The notes: a model not told the origin generated them from the sequence alone. A DNA stretch of 36,361 bases from DRTC01 sp964521025 (GCA_964521025.1 CAZFPK010000031.1:1-36361); one strand, 5' to 3'. Counted from the stretch's first letter, positions 7,988 through 16,103 are shown. Numbers and translations are program-made.

Positions 7988-8485
7988 ATGTTGAAGAAAG
8001 AGATTTTAAAATATTTACATGCTCACAATTCAAAACTTCAAAAACGAAATGTAAAAGGTGAAATCTGTTTATATGGCGACGCTGTTATGTGTCTGGTTTA
8101 TGATGCGAGACCCAGCACCTAATATATCGATGCAGTTTTTCAACCGGCAGAAGTTATAAGGGAAGTTGCGGAAGAGGTTGCAGACGAATATGAATTAGCA
8201 AATGATTGGTTGAATAATGGTGTTAAAGGATTCGTTGTTGAACATCCGGCAAAAGTATTTCTGAATTTATCTAATCTGGTTGTTATGGTGACTGATCCAG
8301 AATATTTACTGGCAATGAAATCTTTTTCAACCAGGATCGATGGAACAGACAGTAATGATATTGTGTTTCTTATCAATAAATTAAAAATAAGATCTATAGA
8401 AGAAGTATTTAAAATAATCGCTAAGTATTATCCCCGACGAATAATCAAACCAGCAACTCAATTTTTTTTTGAGGAAATTTTTTAA
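7988..8485 (+). pseudogene. DUF6036-like nucleotidyltransferase gene interrupted by an in-frame TAA
   Basis: From the ATG at 7988, which has an AGGTGG ribosome site, the frame reads a 165-codon protein resembling DUF6036/MNT-type nucleotidyltransferases: LYGDAVMCLVYDARPST, then stop, then YIDAVF. The stop is codon 45 (8120-8122), exactly where the family usually has a Lys or similar before the catalytic Asp of an RPSTxDIDAVF-like motif. The frame on both sides is otherwise intact and the codons look normal. The gene end overlaps the next start by one base (TAATG). It is either a recent nonsense mutation or a sequencing or assembly error; recoding is less likely. Internal starts such as 8210 would give only a catalytically dead C-terminal part. 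Confidence 0.7.
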
Positions 8486-8844
8486 TGGAATACAAAACAA
8501 TTAATGAAATAAAATCTGAAATGCTTGCAGATGAAAAAAATTGGCAAATATCTTTTTTTGATTTTGTGGACGATTTTCGACGAACTCGGAAGTGGAGTTT
8601 GATAGAGAAACCTCTCGATTTGAATAATGAAAAGTTCGATTCTTTCCTGGCTTCGACAATAGAATACCTATGTGATGAAATGGGAATTGAAACTCCGAAT
8701 TGGACTTGGGAAGTTCCGGTCTGCAAAGAGCCTTGGTTCGTTGCCGGATATGAGAATTTAAAAGCGATTACGATTGCTGAAAGTCCAGCGTTTTTTAGGA
8801 GAAGGAAGATATTCGTTTTGGAAAATTTCCTTTCGAGAATGTGA
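8485..8844 (+). CDS. hypothetical partner protein of the nucleotidyltransferase
   Basis: 119 residues, mostly helical and acidic, with Trp-rich stretches (NWTWEVP, KEPWFVAGYENLK). I recognise no enzyme motif. Its start overlaps the stop of the nucleotidyltransferase frame by one base, the coupled arrangement usual for two-gene toxin-antitoxin-like modules in which a DUF6036 nucleotidyltransferase is paired with a small helical protein. Which of the two would be the toxin cannot be told from sequence. If the upstream gene is really broken, this one may be an orphan. Confidence 0.55.
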   Translation: MEYKTINEIKSEMLADEKNWQISFFDFVDDFRRTRKWSLIEKPLDLNNEKFDSFLASTIEYLCDEMGIETPNWTWEVPVCKEPWFVAGYENLKAITIAESPAFFRRRKIFVLENFLSRM

Positions 8845-8891
8845 ATAAAAATATAAATTTACATATCAATCCTTTGGAAAATGGTAAAATT

Positions 8892-9575
8892 ATGGATAAA
8901 GCTATAGAAATAAAGTCGATTATAATAAATAAAGGAGCAGATCTGTGCGGGATCGCTCCGGTAGATAGGTTCGAAAAAGCACCAAAGGGATTTCATCCAA
9001 AAGATATTTATGAAAAATGTGAATCTGTTATTGTGTATGCAAATTCGATTCCGGTAGAGTCTGTGAATGCTCAAAGTTGTATTCCATACACATTTGTAAA
9101 TAAAATGATCACAGAAAAAGTTGATGAACTTACCTTTGATCTTTGCACTTATTTTGAAGGATCAGGGATCAATGTTGTTCCGATTCCTTCGGATGATCCT
9201 TATGAATATTGGATTGAAAAGGATTCGTACGGAAGGGCAATTCTTTCGCTTCGTCATGCAGGTTATCTTGCCGGATTAGGTGTGCTTGCACGAAATACGC
9301 TTTTGATCAACGAGAAATATGGGAACATGATCCAATTGGGAGCATTATTAACAGATTTGAAATTACCCGGTGATCCTCCGGCAGATTACCGGATTTGTGA
9401 TGCAACCTGCAATACCTGTTTGGAATCATGTCCGGTGCAGGCATTGGACGGTAAGACAGTAAACCAGGAATTATGCAGACCTTTATCAAATTATCTTACT
9501 CCCAAAGGATATGTGATTAAAAAATGCTATGAATGCCGGATTAGTTGTCCGTATTTTAAAGGGATTCATTCCTGA
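8892..9575 (+). CDS. short QueG-like (epoxyqueuosine reductase family) iron-sulfur protein
   Basis: 227 residues from the ATG at 8892; a GTG at 8841 would add 17 residues but overlaps the previous gene and gives no family-like sequence. The N-terminal two thirds match the QueG/reductive-dehalogenase-like fold (SVIVYANSIP, GRAILSLRHAGYLAGLGVLARNT split over about 50-135). The C terminus carries two [4Fe-4S] motifs (about Cys169, 173, 176, 180-Pro and Cys195, 212, 215, 219-Pro). Full QueG is about 350-380 residues, so this is the shorter relative common in anaerobes, whose substrate is generally unknown. queC in the same window hints at queuosine metabolism but is 5 kb away and in another transcript. 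The family is sure, the reaction is not. Confidence 0.75.
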   Translation: MDKAIEIKSIIINKGADLCGIAPVDRFEKAPKGFHPKDIYEKCESVIVYANSIPVESVNAQSCIPYTFVNKMITEKVDELTFDLCTYFEGSGINVVPIPSDDPYEYWIEKDSYGRAILSLRHAGYLAGLGVLARNTLLINEKYGNMIQLGALLTDLKLPGDPPADYRICDATCNTCLESCPVQALDGKTVNQELCRPLSNYLTPKGYVIKKCYECRISCPYFKGIHS

Positions 9576-9590
9576 TATTCATAATAAATC

Positions 9591-10703
9591 CTATTCGACC
9601 AAAATCGGACTCGAATGATAAAACGGTAAAGTCATCTGCTCGTTCTTTTTATCATCTTCCCAGATAAGATTGGAAACACTGATCCCCAGAAGCCGGATCT
9701 TTCTTTTCTCATTAAAATTTTCCAATAGCAGTTCCCGCGCATAATTCCTGATTATCTGAAAATCATCGAAACCCGAATTCAGGGTCTTGCTTTTGGTGAT
9801 CACATCGAAATTAGCGAATTTGATCTTTAAAGTTAGTGTCCTCGCCCGGAATTTCTCCTTTTTCATTTTAGTAGAAATTTTAGCAGCACTTTTTTCCAAA
9901 AACTCCATCAATTTATCTTTATCATTAATATCTTCTGCAAAAGTCCGTTCATTTCCCAGAGATTTACGTGTCCATTCGGTTCTGACTTCACTGTTATCGA
10001 TCCCGCGTACAATGTAAAAATAATGACTACCCATTTTCCCGAAATGTTTGATCAGATCTTTCAACGACCATTTTTTCAGATCTGCCCCGGTTTTTATCCC
10101 GATCTTTTTCATATTATTTTCACCGGCTTTCCCGATGCCGTGAAATTTCCTGATGGGAAGGTTCTCCAGGATTTCCGCTGCTTTATCAGGAGGAATAACG
10201 ACTAGCCCGTCCGGTTTATCCATATCCGATCCGATCTTTGCTAAAAATTTATTATAGGAAACTCCAGCAGAGGCAGTTAGTTTGGTTTTTTCAAAGATCT
10301 TCTGCTTGATCTCCCTTGCGATTTGAGTGGCAGATTTTATATTTTTTTTGTTGGAAGTAACATCGAGATACGCTTCATCGATAGAAACAGGCTGCACTAA
10401 ATCAGTATATTCATAAAAAATTTCCCTGACCTGGGCGGATGCTTCGCGATAAGCGTCGAACCTGCCATGCACAAAAATTGCATGCGGACATAATTTATAC
10501 GCTTTTGCACTCGACATAGCAGAATGAATTCCGTATTTCCTTGCTTCATAAGAGCAAGTGGAAACTACCCCGCGGCTGTTCGGAGCTCCTCCAACAATTA
10601 ATGGTTTTCCTTTATATTCAGGATGATCCCTGATCTCGACAGCTGCAAAAAAGGCATCCATATCGATATGGATTATTTTCCTGGAAATGTTGTTCTGATT
10701 CAT
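9591..10703 (-). CDS. dinB: DNA polymerase IV (Y-family)
   Basis: 370 residues. The catalytic acidic residues lie in HIDMDAFFA (Asp14, Asp16) and SIDEAYLDV (Asp109, Glu110), followed by the thumb helix-hairpin-helix (about 185-215) and the little-finger domain. The C terminus (EQMTLPF) resembles a beta-clamp binding motif. This enzyme copies past damaged bases at low fidelity. It ends 15 bp from the convergent QueG-like gene. Its upstream spacer, shared with the end of umuC, holds two palindromes (10719-10740 and 10783-10802), of which the first lies about 15 bp before the start codon. It is probably part of one damage-tolerance group with umuC and umuD. Confidence 0.95.
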   Translation of the reverse strand: MNQNNISRKIIHIDMDAFFAAVEIRDHPEYKGKPLIVGGAPNSRGVVSTCSYEARKYGIHSAMSSAKAYKLCPHAIFVHGRFDAYREASAQVREIFYEYTDLVQPVSIDEAYLDVTSNKKNIKSATQIAREIKQKIFEKTKLTASAGVSYNKFLAKIGSDMDKPDGLVVIPPDKAAEILENLPIRKFHGIGKAGENNMKKIGIKTGADLKKWSLKDLIKHFGKMGSHYFYIVRGIDNSEVRTEWTRKSLGNERTFAEDINDKDKLMEFLEKSAAKISTKMKKEKFRARTLTLKIKFANFDVITKSKTLNSGFDDFQIIRNYARELLLENFNEKRKIRLLGISVSNLIWEDDKKNEQMTLPFYHSSPILVE

Positions 10704-10718
10704 TTTTGTATCTGTTTT

Positions 10719-10740
10719 GTAGTTCGGAACTTGTTCCGAA
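10719..10740. repeat. palindrome TTCGGAAC-TT-GTTCCGAA, copy 1
   Basis: Perfect 8-bp arms around a 2-bp centre, preceded by GTAG and followed by A-rich DNA. Near-identical copies are at 21571-21591 and 35161-35180. The shared flank argues for a small dispersed repeat; the position just upstream of dinB would also suit an operator. Confidence 0.65.
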
Positions 10741-10782
10741 AAAAAATATCACGAAACCGAAAAAGACCGGTATTAATTTCTC

Positions 10783-10802
10783 AAACAGGATTGTTTGAGT
10801 AA
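10783..10802. repeat. hairpin CTCAAACA-GGAT-TGTTTGAG
   Basis: A perfect 8-bp stem with a 4-nt loop right after the umuC stop codon. It resembles the third hairpin of the 2567-2665 block (CTCAAAGC-AGGA-GCTTTGAG): the outer CTCAAA/TTTGAG arms and the GGA in the loop are shared. It has no T-run typical of an intrinsic terminator on the minus strand. Confidence 0.6.
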
Positions 10803-10804
10803 CC

Positions 10805-12082
10805 TTACGCTTTCACGATCGGCAGTTCATTCCAGCTTGTAGTATAACCCGGACTCAATTTTTCCCGTTTCATTTTCCATTTTTTTTCAGCATCGGTATT
10901 GATATAAGTCAGCGTATTTCTTCCCCATTTTTTATTGATCTTATCAAAACAATCCATGATAGTTTTACGGCGATCATCGAGATAGGTCGGTTCAAAAAAA
11001 TCGAGTGGTGCTTTACTCTGATGCATGATATCGGAGATCATTACTCCTACTTTCTTGTATTTGTAACCTTCTCGAAAGATCGAATTCAAAACTCTTTTCA
11101 CAGCCTGCAGGAAATCCGGTGTATAGGCGGAAGGAAGCGGAAGATAGGAAATCGCATAATTCGCATACTGCGAATCATTTTGACGAAAGCGATTAGTTGT
11201 CAGATAGACCATAATTTGCGAAGCAACCTGGTTTTCTTCCCGCAGTTTTTCAACAGCACGGACGCAATATGAAGCAGCTGCTTCCTGCAGATCGGAAAGT
11301 TCCGTAACCGGTGAACCGAATGATCTCGATGATACGATTTCCTTTTTCGGATCGATATCTATTTCCAGATCGATGCAGGATATTCCCCTCAATTCTTTAA
11401 CCGTTTTCAGTCCGACGATGGTCATTCTTTTCTGCACCCATTTATCCGGAGCCTGCGATAATTCATAAGCATTCTCGATCCCGTTTTTCTTCAACATTTT
11501 CGCATAGCGGTGACCCACACCCCAGACTTTTCCAACTTTGACGGATTTCAGTATATTATCCGTTTTCGGATGTTTGTTTATATTAAAGACACCACTGTAA
11601 TTTTTATATTTTTTAGCGACTCGGGCAGCAATTTTCGCTAATGTCTTACTCGGTCCGATCCCGATCGATGTTGGAATTCCGGTCCACTGCAAAACTGTTT
11701 TCCTGATCTTTTGACAGTATTCCGTTAAATTCAGGTAATCGAATCCTTTCAAAGACAGAAATGCTTCATCGATGGAATAGATTTCCAGATCCGGTGTGAA
11801 TTGTGATAAAGCTTTCATAATACGCGCGGACATATCACCGTATAAAGCGTAATTGGAAGATAAAATCTTGATGTCATGTTTTTTGATCAGATGATTTATC
11901 TTAAAAACAGGAGTTCCCCGCGGGATATTAAGTTTTTTCAATTCATTGGAAAGAGCAACTATGCAGCCGTCATTATTGGAGAGAATGCCAACCGGCTTGT
12001 TCTCCAATTCAGGTTGGAAAACCCTTTCGCAAGAAGCATAAAAATTATTGCAATCAACCAGAGCGTAAATGTCTTTTTTCAT
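10805..12082 (-). CDS. umuC: UmuC-type Y-family polymerase, DNA polymerase V catalytic subunit
   Basis: 425 residues. Motifs are ALVDCNNFYASCERVF (Asp10) and YSIDEAFLSL (Asp105, Glu106), then GIPTSIGIGPSKTLAKIA, typical of UmuC rather than DinB. The C-terminal extension (DDRRKTIMDCFDKINKKWG and following) is the UmuC tail. The protein needs processed UmuD for lesion bypass. umuD lies upstream on the same strand, but not with the usual overlap: 150 bp, filled by an R1 two-hairpin repeat (12095-12229), separate them. No good ribosome site is seen at the ATG, so translation may be low or depend on the repeat hairpin. Confidence 0.95.
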   Translation of the reverse strand: MKKDIYALVDCNNFYASCERVFQPELENKPVGILSNNDGCIVALSNELKKLNIPRGTPVFKINHLIKKHDIKILSSNYALYGDMSARIMKALSQFTPDLEIYSIDEAFLSLKGFDYLNLTEYCQKIRKTVLQWTGIPTSIGIGPSKTLAKIAARVAKKYKNYSGVFNINKHPKTDNILKSVKVGKVWGVGHRYAKMLKKNGIENAYELSQAPDKWVQKRMTIVGLKTVKELRGISCIDLEIDIDPKKEIVSSRSFGSPVTELSDLQEAAASYCVRAVEKLREENQVASQIMVYLTTNRFRQNDSQYANYAISYLPLPSAYTPDFLQAVKRVLNSIFREGYKYKKVGVMISDIMHQSKAPLDFFEPTYLDDRRKTIMDCFDKINKKWGRNTLTYINTDAEKKWKMKREKLSPGYTTSWNELPIVKA

Positions 12083-12094
12083 TTTACAATTTTA

Positions 12095-12229
12095 CTTTCC
12101 GAAGTTTCCAACAGAGGAATTCTTTCATATAAGATTCAGAAAGTTCTTTCAGTATTTTCCGTTTCATTTACCATCCAACATTCCGAATCCTATGTTGTGA
12201 GAAAGATTGAAAGAAGGCTTCGGAAGGGA
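12095..12229. repeat. R1 two-hairpin repeat between umuD and umuC
   Basis: First hairpin arms: CTTTCCGAA at the left and an imperfect TTCAGAAAG about 40 bases on. Second hairpin arms: ATTCCGAATCC and GGCTTCGGAAGG. The arms match those of the copies near the RAYT gene, while loops and spacer differ, so this is an older or diverged copy. It ends 3 bp after the umuD stop codon. Confidence 0.8.
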
Positions 12230-12232
12230 ATG

Positions 12233-12688
12233 TTATTTCATCTTATGGATCGCATAAGTAACAACACCCCAAACCTGGAAATTTTCATCATCCGTTACTT
12301 CTATTGTTTCATATTGCGGATTTTCAGGAACCAGGAACCAGTGATTATTTTCTATCTTCAGTCTTTTAACAGTCAATTCACCTTCGAGAATGGCAATGAT
12401 AATCTTATTATCTGCTGGTTCGATCGCGCGATCGACAATCAAAATATCACCCGGAAAAATCCCGGCATTTTCCATCGAATATCCTTCAACTTTAACGAAA
12501 AAAGTAGCCACCGGGTGCGAAATCAAAAATTCGTTCAGATCGAGCGTATTCTCGATATAATCTTGAGCGGGAGAAGGAAAGCCTGCCGGAATTTCCGCAC
12601 CTATGAGAGGTCGTTTGATCTTTGTTCTCTTCTCAAATTGAAAGATCTCTTTGATCGTATCGTCGGTTTTAAACTTTTTTATAACCAT
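12233..12688 (-). CDS. umuD: UmuD-like S24 self-cleaving protease subunit of Pol V
   Basis: 151 residues. It has no DNA-binding N-terminal domain, so it is UmuD and not LexA. The predicted self-cleavage site is Ala35-Gly36 in AEIPAGFPSP; the catalytic Ser71 is in EGYSMENAGI and Lys108 in LTVKRL. RecA filaments trigger cleavage to the active UmuD' form, which joins UmuC. An AAGGAAAA site precedes the ATG. I could not identify a LexA operator upstream because the operator consensus of this lineage is unknown to me. It is followed directly by an R1 repeat and then umuC. Confidence 0.92.
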   Translation of the reverse strand: MVIKKFKTDDTIKEIFQFEKRTKIKRPLIGAEIPAGFPSPAQDYIENTLDLNEFLISHPVATFFVKVEGYSMENAGIFPGDILIVDRAIEPADNKIIIAILEGELTVKRLKIENNHWFLVPENPQYETIEVTDDENFQVWGVVTYAIHKMK

Positions 12689-12973
12689 TATATTTTCCTT
12701 TTTTTACTCAATCTAAAATTCAGGTATGACAATTAAGGTCAAGTATGTTTTTTTATAATTTGAATTTATCCTTTGAAAAGAGTTATCCATAGAGAATTTT
12801 TTTCAATTCGACTTTTTTTAATAGTTGGATCGGAATTATGAATTAAAAGTAAAACAACTGGAAAGGTCGAGAAGGAAAAAAACACATTAAGCAATTTCGA
12901 GAATATTTTCTCTCGTTTCGATTGACAGTTTCTTACTAAAAAAAAATCTAACAAAAAAAATCAGGAATAATCT
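12689..12973. other. divergent promoter region of umuD and the nitrilase gene
   Basis: This 285-bp A+T-rich region separates the divergent umuD and carbon-nitrogen hydrolase genes. A TTGACA at 12922-12927 is a possible -35 box for the plus-strand gene, with only a poor -10 at the right distance. I see no convincing gene; the short minus-strand frame inside is low complexity. Confidence 0.4.
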
Positions 12974-13777
12974 ATGGAAAATCAAAAGTATAAAGTCGGA
13001 GTGTGTCAATTCCAACCGAAACTGTTCGAAATCGACCATAATCTTCACAAAATGGAGAAAATGTTAACCGGGATAAAATCAGATTTGATAATTCTGCCCG
13101 AATTGGCAACATGCGGATATGTTTTTAATAGTATCGAAGAAGTAAAAAAAGTCAGCGAATCTGCAGGAAGCGGTCCGACTGGTAAATTGTTCAGGAAACT
13201 GGCTTCTGAAAACAATTGCAGTTATGTGGTTGGATTTTCTGAAAATGATAAAGGAAAATTATATAATTCCTGTATGCTGGTCAATCCTGATGGAAATATT
13301 AATACTTATCGCAAGATCCATCTTTTCTGTGAAGAGAAAAAATGGTTTGCAGTCGGAGACCTGGGATTTAATGTGTTCAAAGCAAAAAAGGGAATTAAAA
13401 TCGGTTTGATGGTCTGTTTCGACTGGATTTTTCCGGAAGCAACGCGCACTTTAGCTCTGAAAGGATCTCAGATAATCGCCCATCCTTCCAACCTGGTTCT
13501 GCCTTTTTGCCAACAGGCAATGATCACTCGATCCATTGAAAACCAGGTTTTCACGATCACAACTAACCGAACCGGATTGGAAAAGAACGGCGAGAAACAA
13601 CTGCATTTTACAGGAATGAGCCAAGTTGTCTCAAATAAAGGTAAACTCCTGCAAAGACTTTCCGAAGATGAAGAGAAGGTTTTTATTACTGAAATCGAAC
13701 CTGAACTGGCAGACGATAAAGATATCACGGAATGGAACAATGTGATCACAGATAGAAAACCGGAATTTTACAGATAG
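12974..13777 (+). CDS. carbon-nitrogen hydrolase (nitrilase superfamily)
   Basis: 267 residues, the normal single-domain length. The Glu-Lys-Cys catalytic triad is complete: Glu43 in ILPELATCGY, Lys114 in TYRKIHLF and Cys148 in GLMVCFDWIFPE. The remaining conserved second Glu region is present. These enzymes cut non-peptide C-N bonds such as omega-amides, carbamoyl groups or nitriles. The sequence resembles the omega-amidase/N-carbamoyl hydrolase side of the family, but the exact substrate cannot be read. An AGGAATA site precedes the ATG. It stands alone, converging on cspA, with a strong bidirectional terminator between them. Confidence 0.9.
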   Translation: MENQKYKVGVCQFQPKLFEIDHNLHKMEKMLTGIKSDLIILPELATCGYVFNSIEEVKKVSESAGSGPTGKLFRKLASENNCSYVVGFSENDKGKLYNSCMLVNPDGNINTYRKIHLFCEEKKWFAVGDLGFNVFKAKKGIKIGLMVCFDWIFPEATRTLALKGSQIIAHPSNLVLPFCQQAMITRSIENQVFTITTNRTGLEKNGEKQLHFTGMSQVVSNKGKLLQRLSEDEEKVFITEIEPELADDKDITEWNNVITDRKPEFYR

Positions 13778-13830
13778 ATATCAAAAATCGATTATGTTCC
13801 CAGTCTCAGAAATTTATTTCTTTCAATAAA

Positions 13831-13860
13831 AAAAACTCGATCAAAATCGATCGAGTTTTT
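13831..13860. terminator. bidirectional intrinsic terminator
   Basis: Perfect 12-bp stem AAAAACTCGATC / GATCGAGTTTTT with a 6-nt loop. T-rich runs follow on the plus strand and A-rich runs precede it, so it can stop transcripts from the nitrilase gene and from the convergent cold-shock gene. Confidence 0.88.
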
Positions 13861-13884
13861 CTTTTTTAAGATGATTAAATACGC

Positions 13885-14085
13885 TTATATTTGAGAAACT
13901 TGAACAGCCCGGGGCCCCTTCTCGCTTTCTTCAATTTGAAACTGTACTTTTGCACCTTCTTTTAGTGATTTAAAACCATCACCAACAATACTGGTGTGAT
14001 GTACGAAATAATCCTTTCCGTCTTCACAAGAAACGAAGCCGAAACCTTTCTTTTCGTTAAACCACTTTACTGTACCTTCAGACAT
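13885..14085 (-). CDS. csp: cold shock protein, CspA family
   Basis: 66 residues, a single cold-shock domain of normal length. Both RNA-binding motifs are present: KGFGFVS and DYFVHHTS, with the aromatic residues that stack on nucleic acid. The opening MSEGTVKWFNEKKGFGF is typical. It acts as an RNA chaperone or single-stranded nucleic acid binder. An AAGGAG site sits 8 bases before the ATG. The roughly 210-bp upstream region could hold a structured 5' leader like those that regulate csp mRNAs, but I did not find a clear fold. Confidence 0.95.
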   Translation of the reverse strand: MSEGTVKWFNEKKGFGFVSCEDGKDYFVHHTSIVGDGFKSLKEGAKVQFQIEESEKGPRAVQVSQI

Positions 14086-14300
14086 ACTTCTACTCCTTAT
14101 TTTTTTGGGACCATCCTTTAATAAAAGAACGGAACCCTTGTGAAATAACTTAATGTTAAATCACGAGGTCAGATATTTATCAGATGATTTAATGTCAAAT
14201 AAAAAAAAATCTTACCTTCTTTCGGAATTTCATTTTATCCGGTGTTTTCAGTGATTTGATCTTGAGTGTGTTTTTGAAAGAATCTCAAGATTTTCAGTGT

Positions 14301-14990
14301 TCAATTATTTCCATACGGAATCGGATCGACCATTCCAGCTTCTTCAAATGCTCGTAATCTTAAAACACAACTATCACAAACTCCGCAGGCGATCTCATTA
14401 TTCTTGTAACAACTCCAGCTTAATTTAAAGGGAACATCTAATTCCTTCCCGATTTCTATTATTTCTGATTTCTTTTTATGAATGATCGGAGTTACAATTT
14501 TGATCTTCGTTTCGTCTTTTGTTCCCAAATCGATAGATCGCTCAAAACTTTGATAGAATTTTTCCCGGCAGTCAGGATAACCGGAACTGTCTTCCTCGAC
14601 TACTCCGATATAAATTTGATCTGCTCCGATTATTTCTGCCCAACTGGTCGCGATCGACAGCAAATGTGCATTGCGGAAAGGAACATAAGAATCGGGAATT
14701 GCATTGGAATCGATAAAGTCTTTAACTGGAATATTCTTATCAGTCAGGCTTGATCCACCGATTTGTTTCAGGTAATTTACACCGACGATCAATTTATCTT
14801 GAGGATGAAAGAACTCACAAATTTTATGGAACATCTCCAGTTCTTTTTCCTGAGTTTTCTGTCCGTAATTTACATGCAAAAAATAAAGTTTTTCACATTC
14901 TTTATTAGCGATGGCAGTTGTTACCAGACTATCCATTCCGCCGCTGACCAAAACGATTGCTTTAATTTCTTCATTCTTTAATTCTTTCAT
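14301..14990 (-). CDS. queC: 7-cyano-7-deazaguanine synthase
   Basis: 229 residues. The ATP-pyrophosphatase P-loop SGGMDS is at 16-21, and the zinc-binding Cys194, 202, 205, 208 close the protein (CGVCDSC pattern). The enzyme converts 7-carboxy-7-deazaguanine to preQ0 using ATP and ammonia, in the pathway to the tRNA base queuosine. No other preQ0 genes are adjacent; a short QueG-like gene lies 5 kb away. The upstream ribosome site is weak. I saw no preQ1 riboswitch. Confidence 0.93.
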   Translation of the reverse strand: MKELKNEEIKAIVLVSGGMDSLVTTAIANKECEKLYFLHVNYGQKTQEKELEMFHKICEFFHPQDKLIVGVNYLKQIGGSSLTDKNIPVKDFIDSNAIPDSYVPFRNAHLLSIATSWAEIIGADQIYIGVVEEDSSGYPDCREKFYQSFERSIDLGTKDETKIKIVTPIIHKKKSEIIEIGKELDVPFKLSWSCYKNNEIACGVCDSCVLRLRAFEEAGMVDPIPYGNN

Positions 14991-14993
14991 TAT

Positions 14994-15299
14994 TCATGAA
15001 CCCGGATCAATTTCTTTTTTGCCAAATAATCCTCACAATTATATTGATATTATGCTGCGAAGATTTTTATTCTGCAAAATTCTGCAAGATATTTTTCTTG
15101 TTGACAGGCAAACATTTTATGAAATTAAGTCTATCAGTAGTTATGAAAAAATTGAGGGAAAATCAAATATGTTATTATCAAGCGAAGATATAAAGTAACA
15201 AATTGTGAACTTCGCAGTTGATTGCGATGTTATCCCTTTTATCTCTAATAAAAACGAAATATATTGCGAACTGTCACTTAATGGATTACATTATCCTTT
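14994..15299. other. gene-free stretch between queC and higB remnant
   Basis: About 305 bp without a recognisable gene. Short open frames on the plus strand end near 15193-15198 but have no ribosome site and no family resemblance. It may hold the queC promoter at the left and decayed DNA belonging to the higBA locus at the right. Confidence 0.4.
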
Positions 15300-15577
15300 T
15301 TGATCAAGAAATTCAAGCACAAAGGTTTAAGGAATCTATTTGAATCCGGAGTAGCTCCAGGTATTCAACCACATCACACAACCCGACTTCGACAAATACT
15401 GGTATGACTTGAACAACTGATACAATAAGCGATATGGATTTACCCGGTCTAAATTTGCACGAATAGAAAGGACATAGAAAAGGAACCTTTGCAGTCAAGT
15501 TCAGCGGAAATTGGCGTATAACATTTAAAATTATCGATGGAGATATTTTAGAAGTCGATTACGAGGACTATCACTAA
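15300..15577 (+). pseudogene. higB: decayed HigB-family toxin
   Basis: From a TTG at 15300 the frame reads MIKKFKHKGLRNLFESGVAPGI (shown here in parts), the opening of HigB-type mRNA-interferase toxins. It then hits a TGA, and the frame shifts by about one base near 15425. The second part resumes as SDMDLPGLNLHE, a TAG stop, KGHRKGTFAVKFSGNWRITF and finally DGDILEVDYEDYH, all HigB motifs in order. At least two stops and one frameshift make a functional toxin unlikely. higA follows 11 bp later and is intact. Confidence 0.82.
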
Positions 15578-15588
15578 GGGAGTTTATT

Positions 15589-15876
15589 ATGGGAATGTAT
15601 AATCCTCCTCATCCCGGAGAAATTATTAGAGAGATTTGCATTGAGCCTTTTAGCTTAACGGTTACCGAAGCTGCGAAATTTATTGGAGTAACCAGAAAGA
15701 CTCTTTCTGCTCTACTTAACGGCAGGTCCGGTATCAGTACTGAAAGGGCTATAAGGTTATCAAAGGTGTTTGGGCGTTCACCCGAAAGCTGGTTAAAATT
15801 ACAGATTCAATATGACTTGTGGTCAATTCGGCAAAGTATAGACTTGGGAAATCTCAGACGAATTAAAGCTGCTTAA
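15589..15876 (+). CDS. higA: HigA-family XRE antitoxin
   Basis: 95 residues. It opens with the family hallmark NPPHPGEIIRE, followed by an XRE helix-turn-helix (about 24-60: VTEAAKFIGVTRKTLSALL, then SGISTERAIRL) and a C-terminal helical tail (WLKLQIQYDLW). HigA normally binds and neutralises HigB and represses its own promoter. Here the toxin gene just upstream is broken, so this is an orphan antitoxin that may survive as a regulator or as an anti-addiction gene. A GGGAG site overlaps the end of the toxin remnant and precedes the ATG by about 7 bases. Confidence 0.9.
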   Translation: MGMYNPPHPGEIIREICIEPFSLTVTEAAKFIGVTRKTLSALLNGRSGISTERAIRLSKVFGRSPESWLKLQIQYDLWSIRQSIDLGNLRRIKAA

Positions 15877-15957
15877 ATAGGAGATGAGGATATCCAGTCA
15901 GTCAATAGCTTGACAAGTTTCAATAATTAAAGAATGAAGGAATGAAAGAATTAATGA

Positions 15958-15982
15958 ATAGCCCCGTGATTTAGCTCGGGGA
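15958..15982. repeat. solo hairpin resembling an IS200-type end
   Basis: AGCCCCG and CGGGGAAT arms around TGATTTAGCT. Layout and outer bases match the right hairpin of the R2 repeats near the IS200-like gene (AGCCC...TT.AG...GGGAAT), though the inner stem differs. Possibly a relic of a related element. Confidence 0.4.
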
Positions 15983-16000
15983 ATTAATAGTCATAAAATT

Positions 16001-16080
16001 CGGGATTTTAATCCGGGAAAATAAGGATTAAAATCCGGATAATTGTTAGAGATTTTTTATCCACGAGATAAATCTTGTGG
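16001..16080. terminator. two hairpins in a convergent intergenic region
   Basis: A 14-bp stem with one mismatch (CGGGATTTTAATCC at 16001-16014 and GGATTAAAATCCGG at 16025-16038, loop 10 nt), then a 9-bp stem CCACGAGAT / ATCTTGTGG with one wobble pair (16061-16080). They lie between higA (plus) and the radical SAM gene (minus) and may end both transcripts, although U-runs are short. Confidence 0.5.
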
Positions 16081-16103
16081 TAACTCATTTCTTCTTTTTA
16101 TAA

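Noticed and set aside
11876..12736. 286-codon plus-strand open frame across umuC and umuD
   Set aside because: Antisense to two well-supported genes and to an R1 repeat; no family resemblance.
12766..12954. 62-codon minus-strand open frame upstream of umuD
   Set aside because: A+T-rich low-complexity sequence in a divergent promoter region, without ribosome site or family match.
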